From Algoriphagus sp. (GTDB taxonomy: Bacteria > Bacteroidota > Bacteroidia > Cytophagales > Cyclobacteriaceae), in the NCBI RefSeq assembly GCF_013373065.1, contig NZ_JABXIN010000003.1, positions 186,001-250,000 of the forward strand: DNA of 64,000 bases, written 5' to 3'. The stretch's first letter is position 1; every line of letters starts with the position of its first letter. Shown in pieces: positions 9,372 through 18,368 of the stretch. The position numbers and the translations under genes were made by a program. Under the pieces are notes generated by a model. The model ran no database searches. It was not told the DNA's origin and worked only from the letters and a program-made list of their open reading frames with translations.

Positions 9372-10738
9372 AGGCTTTCTTTCTGTATTTTCTGGTTGAT
9401 TTTTAAAGCTGCGGTCTCCCCGGCCCGTACAGCTCCTTCGATATAGCCATGCCAAACAGTCGCGGCTTCTGTTCCTGCAAAGTGCAAATTGCCTTCGGAT
9501 TTTCGATAGGCATCTCTCCAGGTAGACCAGGCGCCTGTTGGTATCAAGCCAGCATAGCACCCTTTAGACCAGGGTTCATCACTCATGCTGAAGTCAATAT
9601 AGCGGATTGGATTTTTTGCTTCCTCTCCAAAATACTGGGTCAATTGATTTAGCATTTGGGCTTTTCGGCTTTCTTCATTTTTGCTAAAATAGTCATCAGC
9701 CCGATTCCCAATGGTAAATCCCATTAAAATTCCATATTTCCCATCTGCAGGTGAGCAATCAAAAACAGTTTGATGACTTCGAGGGTCATCACTTACCACC
9801 TGACCGCTGAATTGCTTATCCCTCCAAAAAGGCCGGTCGTAGATCATAAAACATTTTCCGACTCTACCCATCGGGTAATTTTCCAGGAGCTTGTTTTTTT
9901 CTTCACTCAATCCCGGTTCAAAATGTATTTTTTTTAATAGGGGAGGAGGGACTGTTAAAATCACATGGTTGGTGTCTATTTGCTGCTCTCCTGAAATCAC
10001 TTGTAGCTGATTGGCTCCTTGAATGATCTTATCAACAGGGCTTTCAAACTGGATTTGGTCCCGGAAAGGGGCTGCCATCGCTTCGGCGATCCCTTGCATT
10101 CCACCTATAATCCGATGCTGTTGGGCGCCTTCTTGAATATTGATCAGTGAATCCAGGGAAGTGCCAGAACGGATATAAAAAAGTGAATGAAGCAGTGAAA
10201 TTTCATGAAGTTCGCAAGCAAAAATGGTTTCGCAGCCCACTTTGATTACTTCATAGCAGGATTTGGTTTTAGAGTTTTTTCGCAGAAAGGCTTCTAAAGT
10301 GATTTGATCCCAAGTTGAGGCTTTGGGGTGTGCCCATGGAGCATGTACATCGATCTTTTTGGCCATCCGTTCCAACTTTCGCATAAGGATATCCAAATTG
10401 ATCAAAGAGATAGGATCCATTTTTGGTATTATCCCTTTGTAGGTTCGGATTTTCCCCCGAAGGTTTAGGATATTTTTTCCCTCATCAAATGTCTCGAAGT
10501 AGGATATTCCGTATTCTTTACAAAGCTCGTACATGCGGTCTTGTGTCGGACCAATCCATTGACCGCCCAAGTCCAAATATAAATCTTCCTGTAAATAGCG
10601 TGTGTACACTCTCCCGCCAATTCGATCTCTAGCTTCCAGAATTTTAAAGGAAATTCCGGCTTCATGTAATTTTTTTGCGGCAGCAATTCCTGAAAAACCG
10701 GCTCCAACGATGATAACTTCCGTGCTGGGAATTTTCAT
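9368..10738 (-). CDS. Flavin monoamine oxidase
   Basis: A 456-residue FAD enzyme. The dinucleotide-binding motif VGAGFSGIAAAKKL lies at residues ~11-24, followed by LEARDRIGGRVYT. The C-terminal FAGTEAATVWHGYIEGAV matches the FAGTETATHWSGYMEGAV block of animal MAO-A/B. Cys394 in SKGCYAG aligns with the SGGCYT cysteine that binds FAD covalently in those enzymes, so covalent flavin is plausible. The reaction is amine to imine/aldehyde with H2O2 formation. It is first in a minus-strand operon with a nitrilase and a secernin-like hydrolase; the stop overlaps the next start. The amine substrate is not known. Confidence 0.9.
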   Translation of the reverse strand: MKIPSTEVIIVGAGFSGIAAAKKLHEAGISFKILEARDRIGGRVYTRYLQEDLYLDLGGQWIGPTQDRMYELCKEYGISYFETFDEGKNILNLRGKIRTYKGIIPKMDPISLINLDILMRKLERMAKKIDVHAPWAHPKASTWDQITLEAFLRKNSKTKSCYEVIKVGCETIFACELHEISLLHSLFYIRSGTSLDSLINIQEGAQQHRIIGGMQGIAEAMAAPFRDQIQFESPVDKIIQGANQLQVISGEQQIDTNHVILTVPPPLLKKIHFEPGLSEEKNKLLENYPMGRVGKCFMIYDRPFWRDKQFSGQVVSDDPRSHQTVFDCSPADGKYGILMGFTIGNRADDYFSKNEESRKAQMLNQLTQYFGEEAKNPIRYIDFSMSDEPWSKGCYAGLIPTGAWSTWRDAYRKSEGNLHFAGTEAATVWHGYIEGAVRAGETAALKINQKIQKESL

Positions 10739-10867
10739 GAAAGAAATATAGAGAGATTTTCACACTCTCCTAAACTAAAAAGCCGTCTAAAACAGGTTTT
10801 TCGGTTTGACTTTTGTCATTAAAAATTCATTGGCGTTGAATCACAGCCTGAAAATCTTCGTCTTGGC

Positions 10868-11440
10868 TTATTGACTGATTAAAAAATTTCGGAATTCATC
10901 CGTGTTGAAATTGCTCATTCCTTCCTGATAAAAGACAATTTTCCCCTCGGGATTGACTACAAGTGTGGTTGGGATTGATTCGCTTAGTAAGGATTTATTT
11001 AGTCCATAGCTGGCATGAACGCTAGGAAAGGACCAGGATTTTCCTTCAATGAAATTTTTACTTTTTTGGAAGTCGTTGTCCACCCCAATCATTAAAAACT
11101 TTAGGTTTTCCTGGTCTTGAACAGACTTGTATAATTCAGAAATATGGGGCATTTCTGCCCGACAAGGACCACACCAAGAAGCCCATAAATTGATGAAAAC
11201 AGTTTTTCCTCTGTAGTCAGCTAATCGGACAGTATTTCCTTCAAAATCCTGAAAAGTCCCGCTGTAATCAAACTTCTGATTAGTCAGATCTACCCGTTCC
11301 AGATTAGGTTTTATCAAACCTGTAGATAGCAAAACTGATTGCAAGGCACCCTGTACGACGGGCAACAAGCCCGTGAAATATAAAAAGGCAAAGAAGGCCA
11401 AAATCAGCCCCCAAGATTTAATTTCTTTTTTCCAATCCAT
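10868..11440 (-). CDS. TlpA-like membrane-anchored thioredoxin
   Basis: A 190-residue protein with one N-terminal transmembrane anchor (residues ~12-30) and a thioredoxin fold beginning at ~60. The redox motif WASWCGPC (Cys90, Cys93) is intact, and SIPTTLVVN gives the cis-proline. Such proteins act in the periplasm as disulfide reductases, for example in cytochrome c maturation. The oxidase gene starts 129 bp downstream of its stop on the same strand, so it may be a separate unit. The partner is not identifiable here. Confidence 0.87.
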   Translation of the reverse strand: MDWKKEIKSWGLILAFFAFLYFTGLLPVVQGALQSVLLSTGLIKPNLERVDLTNQKFDYSGTFQDFEGNTVRLADYRGKTVFINLWASWCGPCRAEMPHISELYKSVQDQENLKFLMIGVDNDFQKSKNFIEGKSWSFPSVHASYGLNKSLLSESIPTTLVVNPEGKIVFYQEGMSNFNTDEFRNFLISQ

Positions 11441-11686
11441 GGTATTTAATGAAGTACGAAGTATGAGTTAAGATGTTAGAATGATGAATTTTTGTTTCCT
11501 AGTTTTTCAACCTCAAAACCATTCCAACCTTTCAACCTTATCGCTTTGTAACAAATATTCAATTTTCGAATTTAAAATTACATTCTTAAAATCAGCCCCT
11601 TAGTGACAAGCGCTACATTTCCCCCTTTTTGTCTAAAAAAGGACTCCTATCTTGCGGGAAATTTGAAGTGAATTTGATTGAAACAG

Positions 11687-13927
11687 ATGAATTATTCTCA
11701 CAAAATAGCCGAAGAGTTACAAGTAAAAAATCAGCAGGTTCAAGCGACCATTGACTTATTGGACGGGGGAGCCACGGTTCCTTTTATTTCCCGCTATCGA
11801 AAGGAAGTCACGGGTAGTTTGGATGAAGTGCAGGTTGCAACCATTCGAGATCGAATCCAGCAATTACGGGACTTGGATAAGCGGAAAGAAGCAATTATCA
11901 AATCCATCGAAGAGCAGGGGAAAATGACTCCGGAACTTCAAAAGGCGATTCAGGAAGCTGAAACCATGGCTCGATTGGAGGATATTTATTTGCCCTATAA
12001 ACCCAAGCGAAGAACCAAAGCGACCATCGCTAGAGAAAAAGGATTGGAGCCCTTGGCTGAATTGATTTTTAAGCAAGAGTCAGTGGATTTGGACTCTTTG
12101 GCGACTGATTATATCAATCCTGAAAAGGAAGTGGCTTCAGTGGAAGAAGCCCTGCATGGAGCTCGGGATATTATTGCAGAATGGATTAATGAGCATGCGG
12201 GGCTACGTGAGAAGATGCGCCAACTTTTTTTGAAGGAAGGCTCTTTTCGCTCTCGGGTTATTCCTGGAAAAGAACAGGAGGCGATCAAATACAAGGATTA
12301 TTTTGATTGGTCTGAGCCAATTCATTCCGCGCCTTCCCATCGGGTGTTGGCAATGAGACGGGGAGAAAAAGAGCTGTTTTTATTATTGGATGTCTGCCCG
12401 GAAGAGATGGATGCCATCGCTTTGATGGAGCGGGAAATTTTGATTCATGCTGAAAACACTGCAGTAGCTCAGGTAAAATTGGCTATCAAGGATGCCTACA
12501 AGCGATTGCTAAAACCGAGCATGGAGACGGAAGTTCGACTGATTACCAAGAAAAAAGCCGATGAGGAGGCTATTAAGGTCTTTGCGGAAAACTTGCGGCA
12601 GTTGCTTTTGGGAGCTCCTTTGGGTGAGAAGTCTGTGATGGCTATTGATCCAGGATTTAGAACAGGATGTAAGCTGGTCTGTCTGGGACCACAGGGTCAA
12701 TTGCTCCATTATGAAGCGATTTTCCCACATGAACCGCAACGAAGAACAGCTGAAGCATCTTTGACTATTCGAGGTTTGGTGGAAAAATTCAACATCCAGG
12801 CAATTGCAATTGGAAATGGGACCGCAGGAAGGGAAACTGAGGCTTTTGTGAAAGGAATTGGCCTTCCTAATTCCGTGATCGTGACCATGGTCAATGAATC
12901 CGGGGCTTCTATTTATTCTGCTTCGGATGTGGCACGGGAGGAATTTCCGGAATTGGATTTGACTGTTCGAGGAGCCGTTTCCATTGGTCGCCGTTTGATG
13001 GATCCTTTGGCGGAATTGGTGAAAATAGATCCAAAGTCCATTGGAGTGGGTCAATATCAGCATGATGTGGATCAAAATGCCTTGAAGAATGCACTGGACG
13101 ATACGGTGATTTCTGCTGTAAATGGCGTAGGGGTGGAGGTGAATACTGCTTCCAAACAATTGCTGACATATGTTTCCGGCTTAGGGCCTGTTTTAGCTCA
13201 AAATATTGTTGACTATCGCAATCAGCATGGTCCTTTTACCAGTCGCTCTCAACTCTTGCAGGTGCCTCGATTGGGTGAAAAAGCTTATGAACAGGCAGCC
13301 GGATTTTTGCGGATTCGTCAGGCAACAAACCCTTTGGACCGTTCAGCGGTCCATCCCGAGCGCTATGAGTTGGTGGAACGAATGGCGAAAGATATAGGTA
13401 CTTCCGTTGGAGAATTGATGCAGTCTGATTCCCTTCGAGACCGGATCAATTTGAAAAACTATCTGTCGGACTCGGTTGGTTTACCCACCTTGCAGGATAT
13501 TTTGGAGGAATTAGCCAAACCGGGTCGGGACCCTCGGGAGCAGTTTGAAGTTTTTCAATTTCAGGAAGGAGTGAATGAAATTGGAGATCTCAAGCGAAGA
13601 ATGAAGCTTCCCGGGATTGTCACCAATATCACGGCCTTTGGAGCCTTTGTGGATATAGGAGTTCATCAGGATGGCTTGGTACATTTGAGTCATTTGGCAG
13701 ATCGATTTGTCAAAGACCCGAATGAGATTGTACAAGTGAATCAAAAAGTGATGGTGACGGTCATGGATGTGGATATTTCCCGAAAGCGAATTGGGTTGAG
13801 TATGAAATCCGATCCATTTGCTGAGCGGGGAAAAAAGATGGAGAAAAATTCCAAACCAACCCGAAAGGAAGAAACTCAAGGAACGATGGCCGAGAAGTTG
13901 GCGATGCTGAAAGGGAAGTTTCGGTAG
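11687..13927 (+). CDS. tex: Tex family S1 RNA-binding protein
   Basis: A 746-residue protein with the full Tex order: N-terminal helical domain (GATVPFISRYRKEVTGSLDE), YqgF-like RNase H fold (MAIDPGFRTGCKL), tandem helix-hairpin-helix segment (YVSGLGPVLAQNIVDYR, LLQVPRLGEKAYEQAAGFLR) and a C-terminal S1 domain (GIVTNITAFGAFVDIGVHQDGLVHLS). Tex associates with RNA and the transcription machinery in the cytoplasm. A TTG lies three codons upstream at 11678; the ATG at 11687 is preferred. The ~40-residue C-terminal tail is basic. Confidence 0.95.
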   Translation: MNYSHKIAEELQVKNQQVQATIDLLDGGATVPFISRYRKEVTGSLDEVQVATIRDRIQQLRDLDKRKEAIIKSIEEQGKMTPELQKAIQEAETMARLEDIYLPYKPKRRTKATIAREKGLEPLAELIFKQESVDLDSLATDYINPEKEVASVEEALHGARDIIAEWINEHAGLREKMRQLFLKEGSFRSRVIPGKEQEAIKYKDYFDWSEPIHSAPSHRVLAMRRGEKELFLLLDVCPEEMDAIALMEREILIHAENTAVAQVKLAIKDAYKRLLKPSMETEVRLITKKKADEEAIKVFAENLRQLLLGAPLGEKSVMAIDPGFRTGCKLVCLGPQGQLLHYEAIFPHEPQRRTAEASLTIRGLVEKFNIQAIAIGNGTAGRETEAFVKGIGLPNSVIVTMVNESGASIYSASDVAREEFPELDLTVRGAVSIGRRLMDPLAELVKIDPKSIGVGQYQHDVDQNALKNALDDTVISAVNGVGVEVNTASKQLLTYVSGLGPVLAQNIVDYRNQHGPFTSRSQLLQVPRLGEKAYEQAAGFLRIRQATNPLDRSAVHPERYELVERMAKDIGTSVGELMQSDSLRDRINLKNYLSDSVGLPTLQDILEELAKPGRDPREQFEVFQFQEGVNEIGDLKRRMKLPGIVTNITAFGAFVDIGVHQDGLVHLSHLADRFVKDPNEIVQVNQKVMVTVMDVDISRKRIGLSMKSDPFAERGKKMEKNSKPTRKEETQGTMAEKLAMLKGKFR

Positions 13928-13943
13928 TAGGAGTTTGTATTTT

Positions 13944-14003
13944 GTAAATGGTGAGTGGTAAGTGGTCAGTTGTACTGCTTACCACTTACTATTTACTACT
14001 TAC
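13944..14003. repeat. Long wobble-rich inverted repeat after tex
   Basis: The 23-nt arm 13944-13966 matches the reverse complement of 13981-14003 at 18 positions. All five differences are A/G transitions, so the RNA form can keep them as G-U pairs. The loop is 14 nt. No T-tract follows on the plus strand, so this is not a classic terminator, though it may stabilise the tex mRNA 3' end. It is the first element of a 235-bp structured interval between two convergent genes. Confidence 0.6.
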
Positions 14004-14030
14004 AAAAACACCTCCTTATCTCACATAGCG

Positions 14031-14178
14031 CAAGTCTCATGACTTGTGCTGCAGTCAAGAGACTGCCAAACAATAGGTCCAAGTCTGAAGACTTGAACCA
14101 GATGGAGTTTCGTGCCTACGGCACTTCAGATTAAATCGTATCGCCTTTGGTTGCCAAACTTTCGTGCCTACAGCACTT
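14031..14178. repeat. Array of six short palindromes (REP-like)
   Basis: Six small hairpins follow one another: CAAGTC/GACTTG (14031-14046), GCAGTC/GACTGC (14051-14066), CAAGTC/GACTTG (14080-14095), GTGCC/GGCAC (14112-14124), TTTGG/CCAAA (14146-14158) and an imperfect copy of GTGCC (14164-14176). The first three have 6-bp stems and 4-nt loops; the last three have 5-bp stems and 3-nt loops. A 19-nt block is repeated with one change at 14108-14126 and 14160-14178. The array fills the space between convergent tex and the TonB-family receptor, a usual setting for REP elements. No gene is seen between 13928 and 14268. Confidence 0.65.
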
Positions 14179-14268
14179 GGTCAAGATATTGATTTTTAAT
14201 TTAATGGCTAAAAACTTCAGAAATCGATCAATTTTCAAATTTCCAAATCTTCTAATTTTCCAATATCC

Positions 14269-17058
14269 TTATCGACCCCCTCTACGATCACCGCCACCGC
14301 CACCAGGTCCTTCGCCGGTATTGATCATCTCATTGTAATCATCCATGTCCATGCCTTTGGAGAAGCGCCGGATATTGTAGGAGAAGGTGAGCATGAAGTA
14401 TCGCTGCAAAACATTGGTTTGCACATCTTCGATAAAGGTGTCCGTGATATTCCGACGGATATTGTTGTTTTGACGGAATAGGTCATACACGTTCAGACTG
14501 ATTTCTCCCCGCTGATTTGCGAAGATTTTTTTACCCAGACTCATGTTTACCAAGGTGAAATTAGCGTCAAAGCCATCGGAAAGTCCGGCATTGACTTGGT
14601 GATTGAGATCCAGTCTATAGACAAAGCCTTCCCATATAATCCAATTGAAATTGATACGGGCACGTTGGTTGAAAAACTTGTTGTTCAAATTTGGATTGAG
14701 GGTGTTTTCTACGCGATTAAAAGAAAGGCGTGTCCAAATATTGAAGTCGATTTGATCTGAAATATTACTGCTCAGGGAAAGGCCGGTGCTGATTCTTCGG
14801 GAATTATTGAATCCTGCCTCATTATTCACAAAGGTCGGACGCTGCGTATATCCCAAGCCCCCATTGATATTCAAGTTGGATTTGATGAAATCAACGGGCA
14901 TTCCATAGCCAAACCAAGAGCGAAGATCCCAATAGCCATCTAAGTTAACAGGGCTGAAGAGTTGCGAGCCGGGTTCCAAGACGATCCCTGGCTGAATTTC
15001 TGTAGGTTCTTCTGCGATAAAGGAACTGTTGGCGATGATATTATTTACAAAGGAAGTTTGTGCAAAAAGAAACCAATTTTGGTCGGTTTCAGGATTATTG
15101 CTTCGGAAGCGAACCCGTAGTCTATTGGAATAAGACTGATCCAATTCCGGATTTCCCACATATAACTGAAGGGGATTGGAATTATCTACGACAGGTTGAA
15201 GCTGTCGCAAATCAGGTTCTTGGGTTCGGGTATCGTAATCAAATTGCAGGTTGGTATTGTCAGTGATCTGATAATTGAACCGAACCGTAGGCTGGAAACT
15301 TTGGAAGGTTCTTTGCAATTCAAAAGGAACCGGGAATCCTTGTGAATTATCTAATTGTGCATTTTGGTATTGCAGCTCCGTTTGAACTCGGATTTTACCT
15401 GTTTTGTATTGATAGCCAAGTTCGGTTTCCTGCGTGAGGTACTTGCTTTCAAAGGTATTACTCAGTGCGGTATCCAAGCGGTATTCGATTGCGTTAGGAT
15501 CCTCATCCAAAACATCAAAAATCAGCTGATCGGAATCATTGACCCGATTTCCGATTTCGTATTCCAGTTCAAGTTGGCTTTTTTCACTTAAAGCTTCTGT
15601 AAAGGAGATACCTGTTTCCCAAGAGGAGCCCTTTCGATTCCGATTGATTTGTTGATGAATGGTTTCTGTGGACGGGTTGGGAATAAAAAACTCATTGATC
15701 GCAATCCGATTGGCCTCATCTTCATTTCGATTGTCACTGATTCGACCCCGAATGGTCATCGTTCTTCCCGGCTTGTTGAATTTGTGACTGTAAAATAGTC
15801 GGTTGAACAAATCGTAATCGTAGTTGTCTGCAGTTCGGGTATTGACCACGGAATTGATCAAATCGGTGCCATTAGAAGTCTCTCCTGAAAAATCCGAGTT
15901 TTCAGTTTCAAATCGGGCAGAAAGACGTGGGATAAATAGGATTCGATTCCGGTCATCAATGTTGTATTCAAACCGCATGTCGAATTGGTGTCGGTTATTG
16001 AGACGGGTTTCATTTCGGATTTCATCATAAAATTGATTCGATTCTCCGTTGGTGATAAATTCCCGAAACCGGATGGCTTGTTCGAAATTTTCCCGACTGC
16101 TGTAGACATAACTACCCGTTACTTTGATTTTTTCACCCCATTTATCAGAGTAGTTTAATCCAAGAATATGTGTTTGAATTATTCCACTTTGAGGTCGCGA
16201 ATTGTCCTGTGCATTAGGGTCAGCAGAGAAATCCGTCACGTTGATATTGTTAGACAAACCGGTAAAGGTGATTCTTCTGTCTTCATCGAAGTCATTGATA
16301 CTCGCGCCTACTAAATAGCGGTCATTGGTTCCATAACCTGCCGAAGTCCGCCCAAATTGTCCTTTTCTACGGTTGGGTTTGGTGATAATGTTGATGGTTT
16401 TAAGCCGTTCGCCATCATCAAAACCGCTCAATCTTGCTTTTTCACTGAGTTGATCGAAAATCTCAATGCTTTGAATGACTTCCGCAGGAATATTTTGAAG
16501 AGCTGTTTTAATATCTGTTCCAAAGAATGGCTCTCCATCTACGAGAATCTGGGCAATGGATTCACCTTGGGCTTGTAATCCACCATCTTCTGAAGTCACT
16601 CCCGGTAGTTTTTCAATTAAGGTTTGTGCACTTGCATCCCGCATCGTCTTGAATGCATCGGCATTGAACATGGTGGTATCTGATTTAGTCTGGCTCGTGG
16701 AGCGTCGAGCTGCTACCGTTACTTCCTCCAAACCAACTGCCTGTTCACGGATAGATACTATACCCAAATCCAAATTGCTGAGAATCTGTACGTTTCGGAA
16801 GAAGTTTTCATAGCCGAGGTACTGGATTTTCAAGAGGTAATCCCCTTCGCGGATAGACTGAATTTCGAAATTGCCATCTAAGTCAGAAATCATTCCGTCA
16901 ACTTGCGTGGAGTCATTGACCCGCAAGAGTAAAACCGTGGCATTGGGAATGGTTTCTTTGGATTTTGCGTCCTGAATTTTTCCTTTCAATGAAAAAGTTT
17001 GTGCATAACTTCCCGAGGACAGAAGGAATAAAAAAAGAAGTAGAACTCTGAATTTCAT
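14269..17058 (-). CDS. TonB-dependent receptor-family outer membrane beta-barrel protein
   Basis: A 929-residue protein with signal peptide MKFRVLLLFLFLLSSGSYAQ. Residues ~22-105 form a carboxypeptidase-regulatory-like beta-sandwich (GKIQDAKSKETIPNATVLLL). A plug-like domain follows (TLIEKLPGVTSEDGG, ILVDGEPFFG, IPAEVIQSIEIFD), then a long beta-barrel rich in aromatic-ended strands (RYFMLTFSYNIRRF). This is the layout of the OMP_b-brl_3 group. The C-terminus is a Gly/Arg-rich tail. No SusD partner is adjacent, so the ligand is unknown. It is convergent with tex. Confidence 0.88.
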   Translation of the reverse strand: MKFRVLLLFLFLLSSGSYAQTFSLKGKIQDAKSKETIPNATVLLLRVNDSTQVDGMISDLDGNFEIQSIREGDYLLKIQYLGYENFFRNVQILSNLDLGIVSIREQAVGLEEVTVAARRSTSQTKSDTTMFNADAFKTMRDASAQTLIEKLPGVTSEDGGLQAQGESIAQILVDGEPFFGTDIKTALQNIPAEVIQSIEIFDQLSEKARLSGFDDGERLKTINIITKPNRRKGQFGRTSAGYGTNDRYLVGASINDFDEDRRITFTGLSNNINVTDFSADPNAQDNSRPQSGIIQTHILGLNYSDKWGEKIKVTGSYVYSSRENFEQAIRFREFITNGESNQFYDEIRNETRLNNRHQFDMRFEYNIDDRNRILFIPRLSARFETENSDFSGETSNGTDLINSVVNTRTADNYDYDLFNRLFYSHKFNKPGRTMTIRGRISDNRNEDEANRIAINEFFIPNPSTETIHQQINRNRKGSSWETGISFTEALSEKSQLELEYEIGNRVNDSDQLIFDVLDEDPNAIEYRLDTALSNTFESKYLTQETELGYQYKTGKIRVQTELQYQNAQLDNSQGFPVPFELQRTFQSFQPTVRFNYQITDNTNLQFDYDTRTQEPDLRQLQPVVDNSNPLQLYVGNPELDQSYSNRLRVRFRSNNPETDQNWFLFAQTSFVNNIIANSSFIAEEPTEIQPGIVLEPGSQLFSPVNLDGYWDLRSWFGYGMPVDFIKSNLNINGGLGYTQRPTFVNNEAGFNNSRRISTGLSLSSNISDQIDFNIWTRLSFNRVENTLNPNLNNKFFNQRARINFNWIIWEGFVYRLDLNHQVNAGLSDGFDANFTLVNMSLGKKIFANQRGEISLNVYDLFRQNNNIRRNITDTFIEDVQTNVLQRYFMLTFSYNIRRFSKGMDMDDYNEMINTGEGPGGGGGDRRGGR

Positions 17059-17282
17059 GTAGTTGGTTTAATCGGCTATTGTTAATAACACAAAATTAGG
17101 TCCCTTGGATTTTTTCAATGGAGATTTTAGGCTAAGCGGTTATTAGCTTGAATAAACTGCGTACCGATCATGTAAATTTTTCATTTGGTTATCTGTTGAT
17201 TCTTAGAAAACGAATCCAAAGTTGAATTTTGACAAAAGCTGTCATAGAAAGATGTTATTTTTTTTAACGATCTGATGTTTAT

Positions 17283-17321
17283 AAAAGTAACATTGGTATC
17301 TTGGCTGTTGTAAAAAGTAAC
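17283..17321. promoter_or_regulatory. Direct AAAAGTAAC repeats ahead of the XRE/S24 operon
   Basis: Two copies of the 9-mer AAAAGTAAC (17283-17291 and 17313-17321) are spaced exactly 30 bp apart, about three helical turns. The second ends 3 bp before the chosen ATG at 17325. A TATCTTG segment lies between them (17297-17303). Because the operon encodes a DNA-binding LexA-like regulator, self-regulation through this site is a reasonable guess, but no binding evidence exists. Confidence 0.35.
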
Positions 17322-17324
17322 GCG

Positions 17325-17582
17325 ATGGAAAACATGGAGAAAATCAATATCAGCACCAAGCCGCTCTCCTCAGGCAATGTTCAGGTTAAGTTTTTTGTGG
17401 AGCGTGAGCAGGGATCCGAGTATGGGTATTTGCTCGTTCGAGAACCCAAGCCAGTAGGAGATATCATTGCTGAAATTCAGAGCAGATTGGCCAAGCGCAA
17501 AGCAGCTCAGCGGAATATTGATCCCTTGTTTCCCTTGGCACCTGAGCCAGAAGATTATGACTTTTACCTCTTTTCAGCATGA
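17325..17582 (+). CDS. Small unknown protein upstream of XRE/S24 regulator
   Basis: An 85-residue protein from the ATG at 17325 (MENMEKINISTKP); a TTG at 17301 would add eight residues. I do not recognise a domain. It has a predicted beta-rich N-terminal half (VQVKFFVERE, YGYLLVREP) and a helix EIQSRLAKRKAAQ, then an acidic, Pro-rich end with aromatic YDFYLFSA. No signal peptide. Its stop overlaps the XRE/S24 start by 4 bp (ATGA), so the pair is co-translated and may work together, for example as a modulator of the regulator. Confidence 0.65.
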   Translation: MENMEKINISTKPLSSGNVQVKFFVEREQGSEYGYLLVREPKPVGDIIAEIQSRLAKRKAAQRNIDPLFPLAPEPEDYDFYLFSA

Positions 17583-18352
17583 GTTTCTTAGCTAGCAATC
17601 TTCGGTATTTGCGTAAGCAAAAAGGACTGACCCAACAGGATTTGGCAGACCAGTTGGAGGTGCAGCGTACCATGATTTCAGCATATGAGGATGGTCGCTC
17701 CGAGCCCAAATTGAGTTCCCTTCTAAAGATCAGTGCGATTTTGGAAGTAGGATTGGAAGAACTGTTGGAGCATGATATTGAGAAACACGGGCGAAAAGCT
17801 CTACAGAAGCGGGACTTGCAAATTTTGACGATTGCCGCTGACGAGTCAGATCGGGAAAATATTACCTGGGTAGGACAAAAGGCTTCAGCAGGCTATTTGA
17901 ACGGGTTTGCTGACCCGGAGTACATGGAGCAATTACCACAGTTTCACTTACCTAATTTACCTCGTCATGCGACCTATCGGGCCTTTGAATTGGCTGGAGA
18001 TTCCATGTTGCCGCTTATTGCGGGGACCATCATTATCGGTGCCTATATTGAACATCCATCTGAGATCAAAAGTGGCCGTACTTATGTGTTGGTGACGCAG
18101 TCCGAAGGGATTGTTTACAAGCGGATATTCAACTATTTGTCAGAAAACGGAAAGTTATTTTTGGTCTCTGATAATGAGCAGTACAAACCTTATGAGGTTC
18201 GTGGAGAAGATGTGTTGGAAGTTTGGGAGGCAAAAGCCTTTATAAGTACAGATTTTCCAAATCCTGGTGATAAAAAGAAATCCCTCAGCCTCTCGGATTT
18301 GGGAGAGATGCTGAAGGATATTCAGGAAGATTTACGAAAGTTAAAACCCTAA
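17579..18352 (+). CDS. XRE-family regulator with LexA-like S24 domain
   Basis: A 257-residue protein. Residues ~5-65 form an XRE helix-turn-helix (LRYLRKQKGLTQQDLADQL, MISAYEDGRSEPKL). Residues ~115-215 form a peptidase S24 domain with Ser in LAGDSMLPL and Lys in VYKRI, the catalytic dyad of LexA/CI self-cleavage. The Ala-Gly in KASAGYLNG fits a self-cleavage site. It is probably a repressor inactivated by damage- or stress-induced autocleavage. A C-terminal helix (LSDLGEMLKDIQEDLRKL) may aid dimerisation. There are no phage genes nearby, so it is likely a chromosomal regulator. Confidence 0.87.
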   Translation: MSFLASNLRYLRKQKGLTQQDLADQLEVQRTMISAYEDGRSEPKLSSLLKISAILEVGLEELLEHDIEKHGRKALQKRDLQILTIAADESDRENITWVGQKASAGYLNGFADPEYMEQLPQFHLPNLPRHATYRAFELAGDSMLPLIAGTIIIGAYIEHPSEIKSGRTYVLVTQSEGIVYKRIFNYLSENGKLFLVSDNEQYKPYEVRGEDVLEVWEAKAFISTDFPNPGDKKKSLSLSDLGEMLKDIQEDLRKLKP

Positions 18353-18368
18353 TCTCTAAATCAGAATA

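Noticed and set aside
11648-11655. TATCTTGC as a Bacteroidota -7 promoter box ahead of tex, with similar words ahead of menB (20765) and the XRE operon (17297)
   Set aside because: The match to TAnnTTTG is one base short each time and no -33 TTG with steady spacing was found, so promoters are not annotated.
12509-13159. Long open frame (216 codons) on the minus strand inside tex
   Set aside because: Tex is intact and highly conserved here; the antisense frame has no family-like features and skewed His/Ser content, so it is a shadow.
14031-14178. Possible CRISPR array
   Set aside because: Units are palindromes of differing sequence without regular repeat-spacer spacing and there are no cas genes.
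17579-18352. XRE/S24 gene as a prophage repressor
   Set aside because: No integrase, excisionase or structural phage genes within the window; neighbours are ordinary chromosomal genes.
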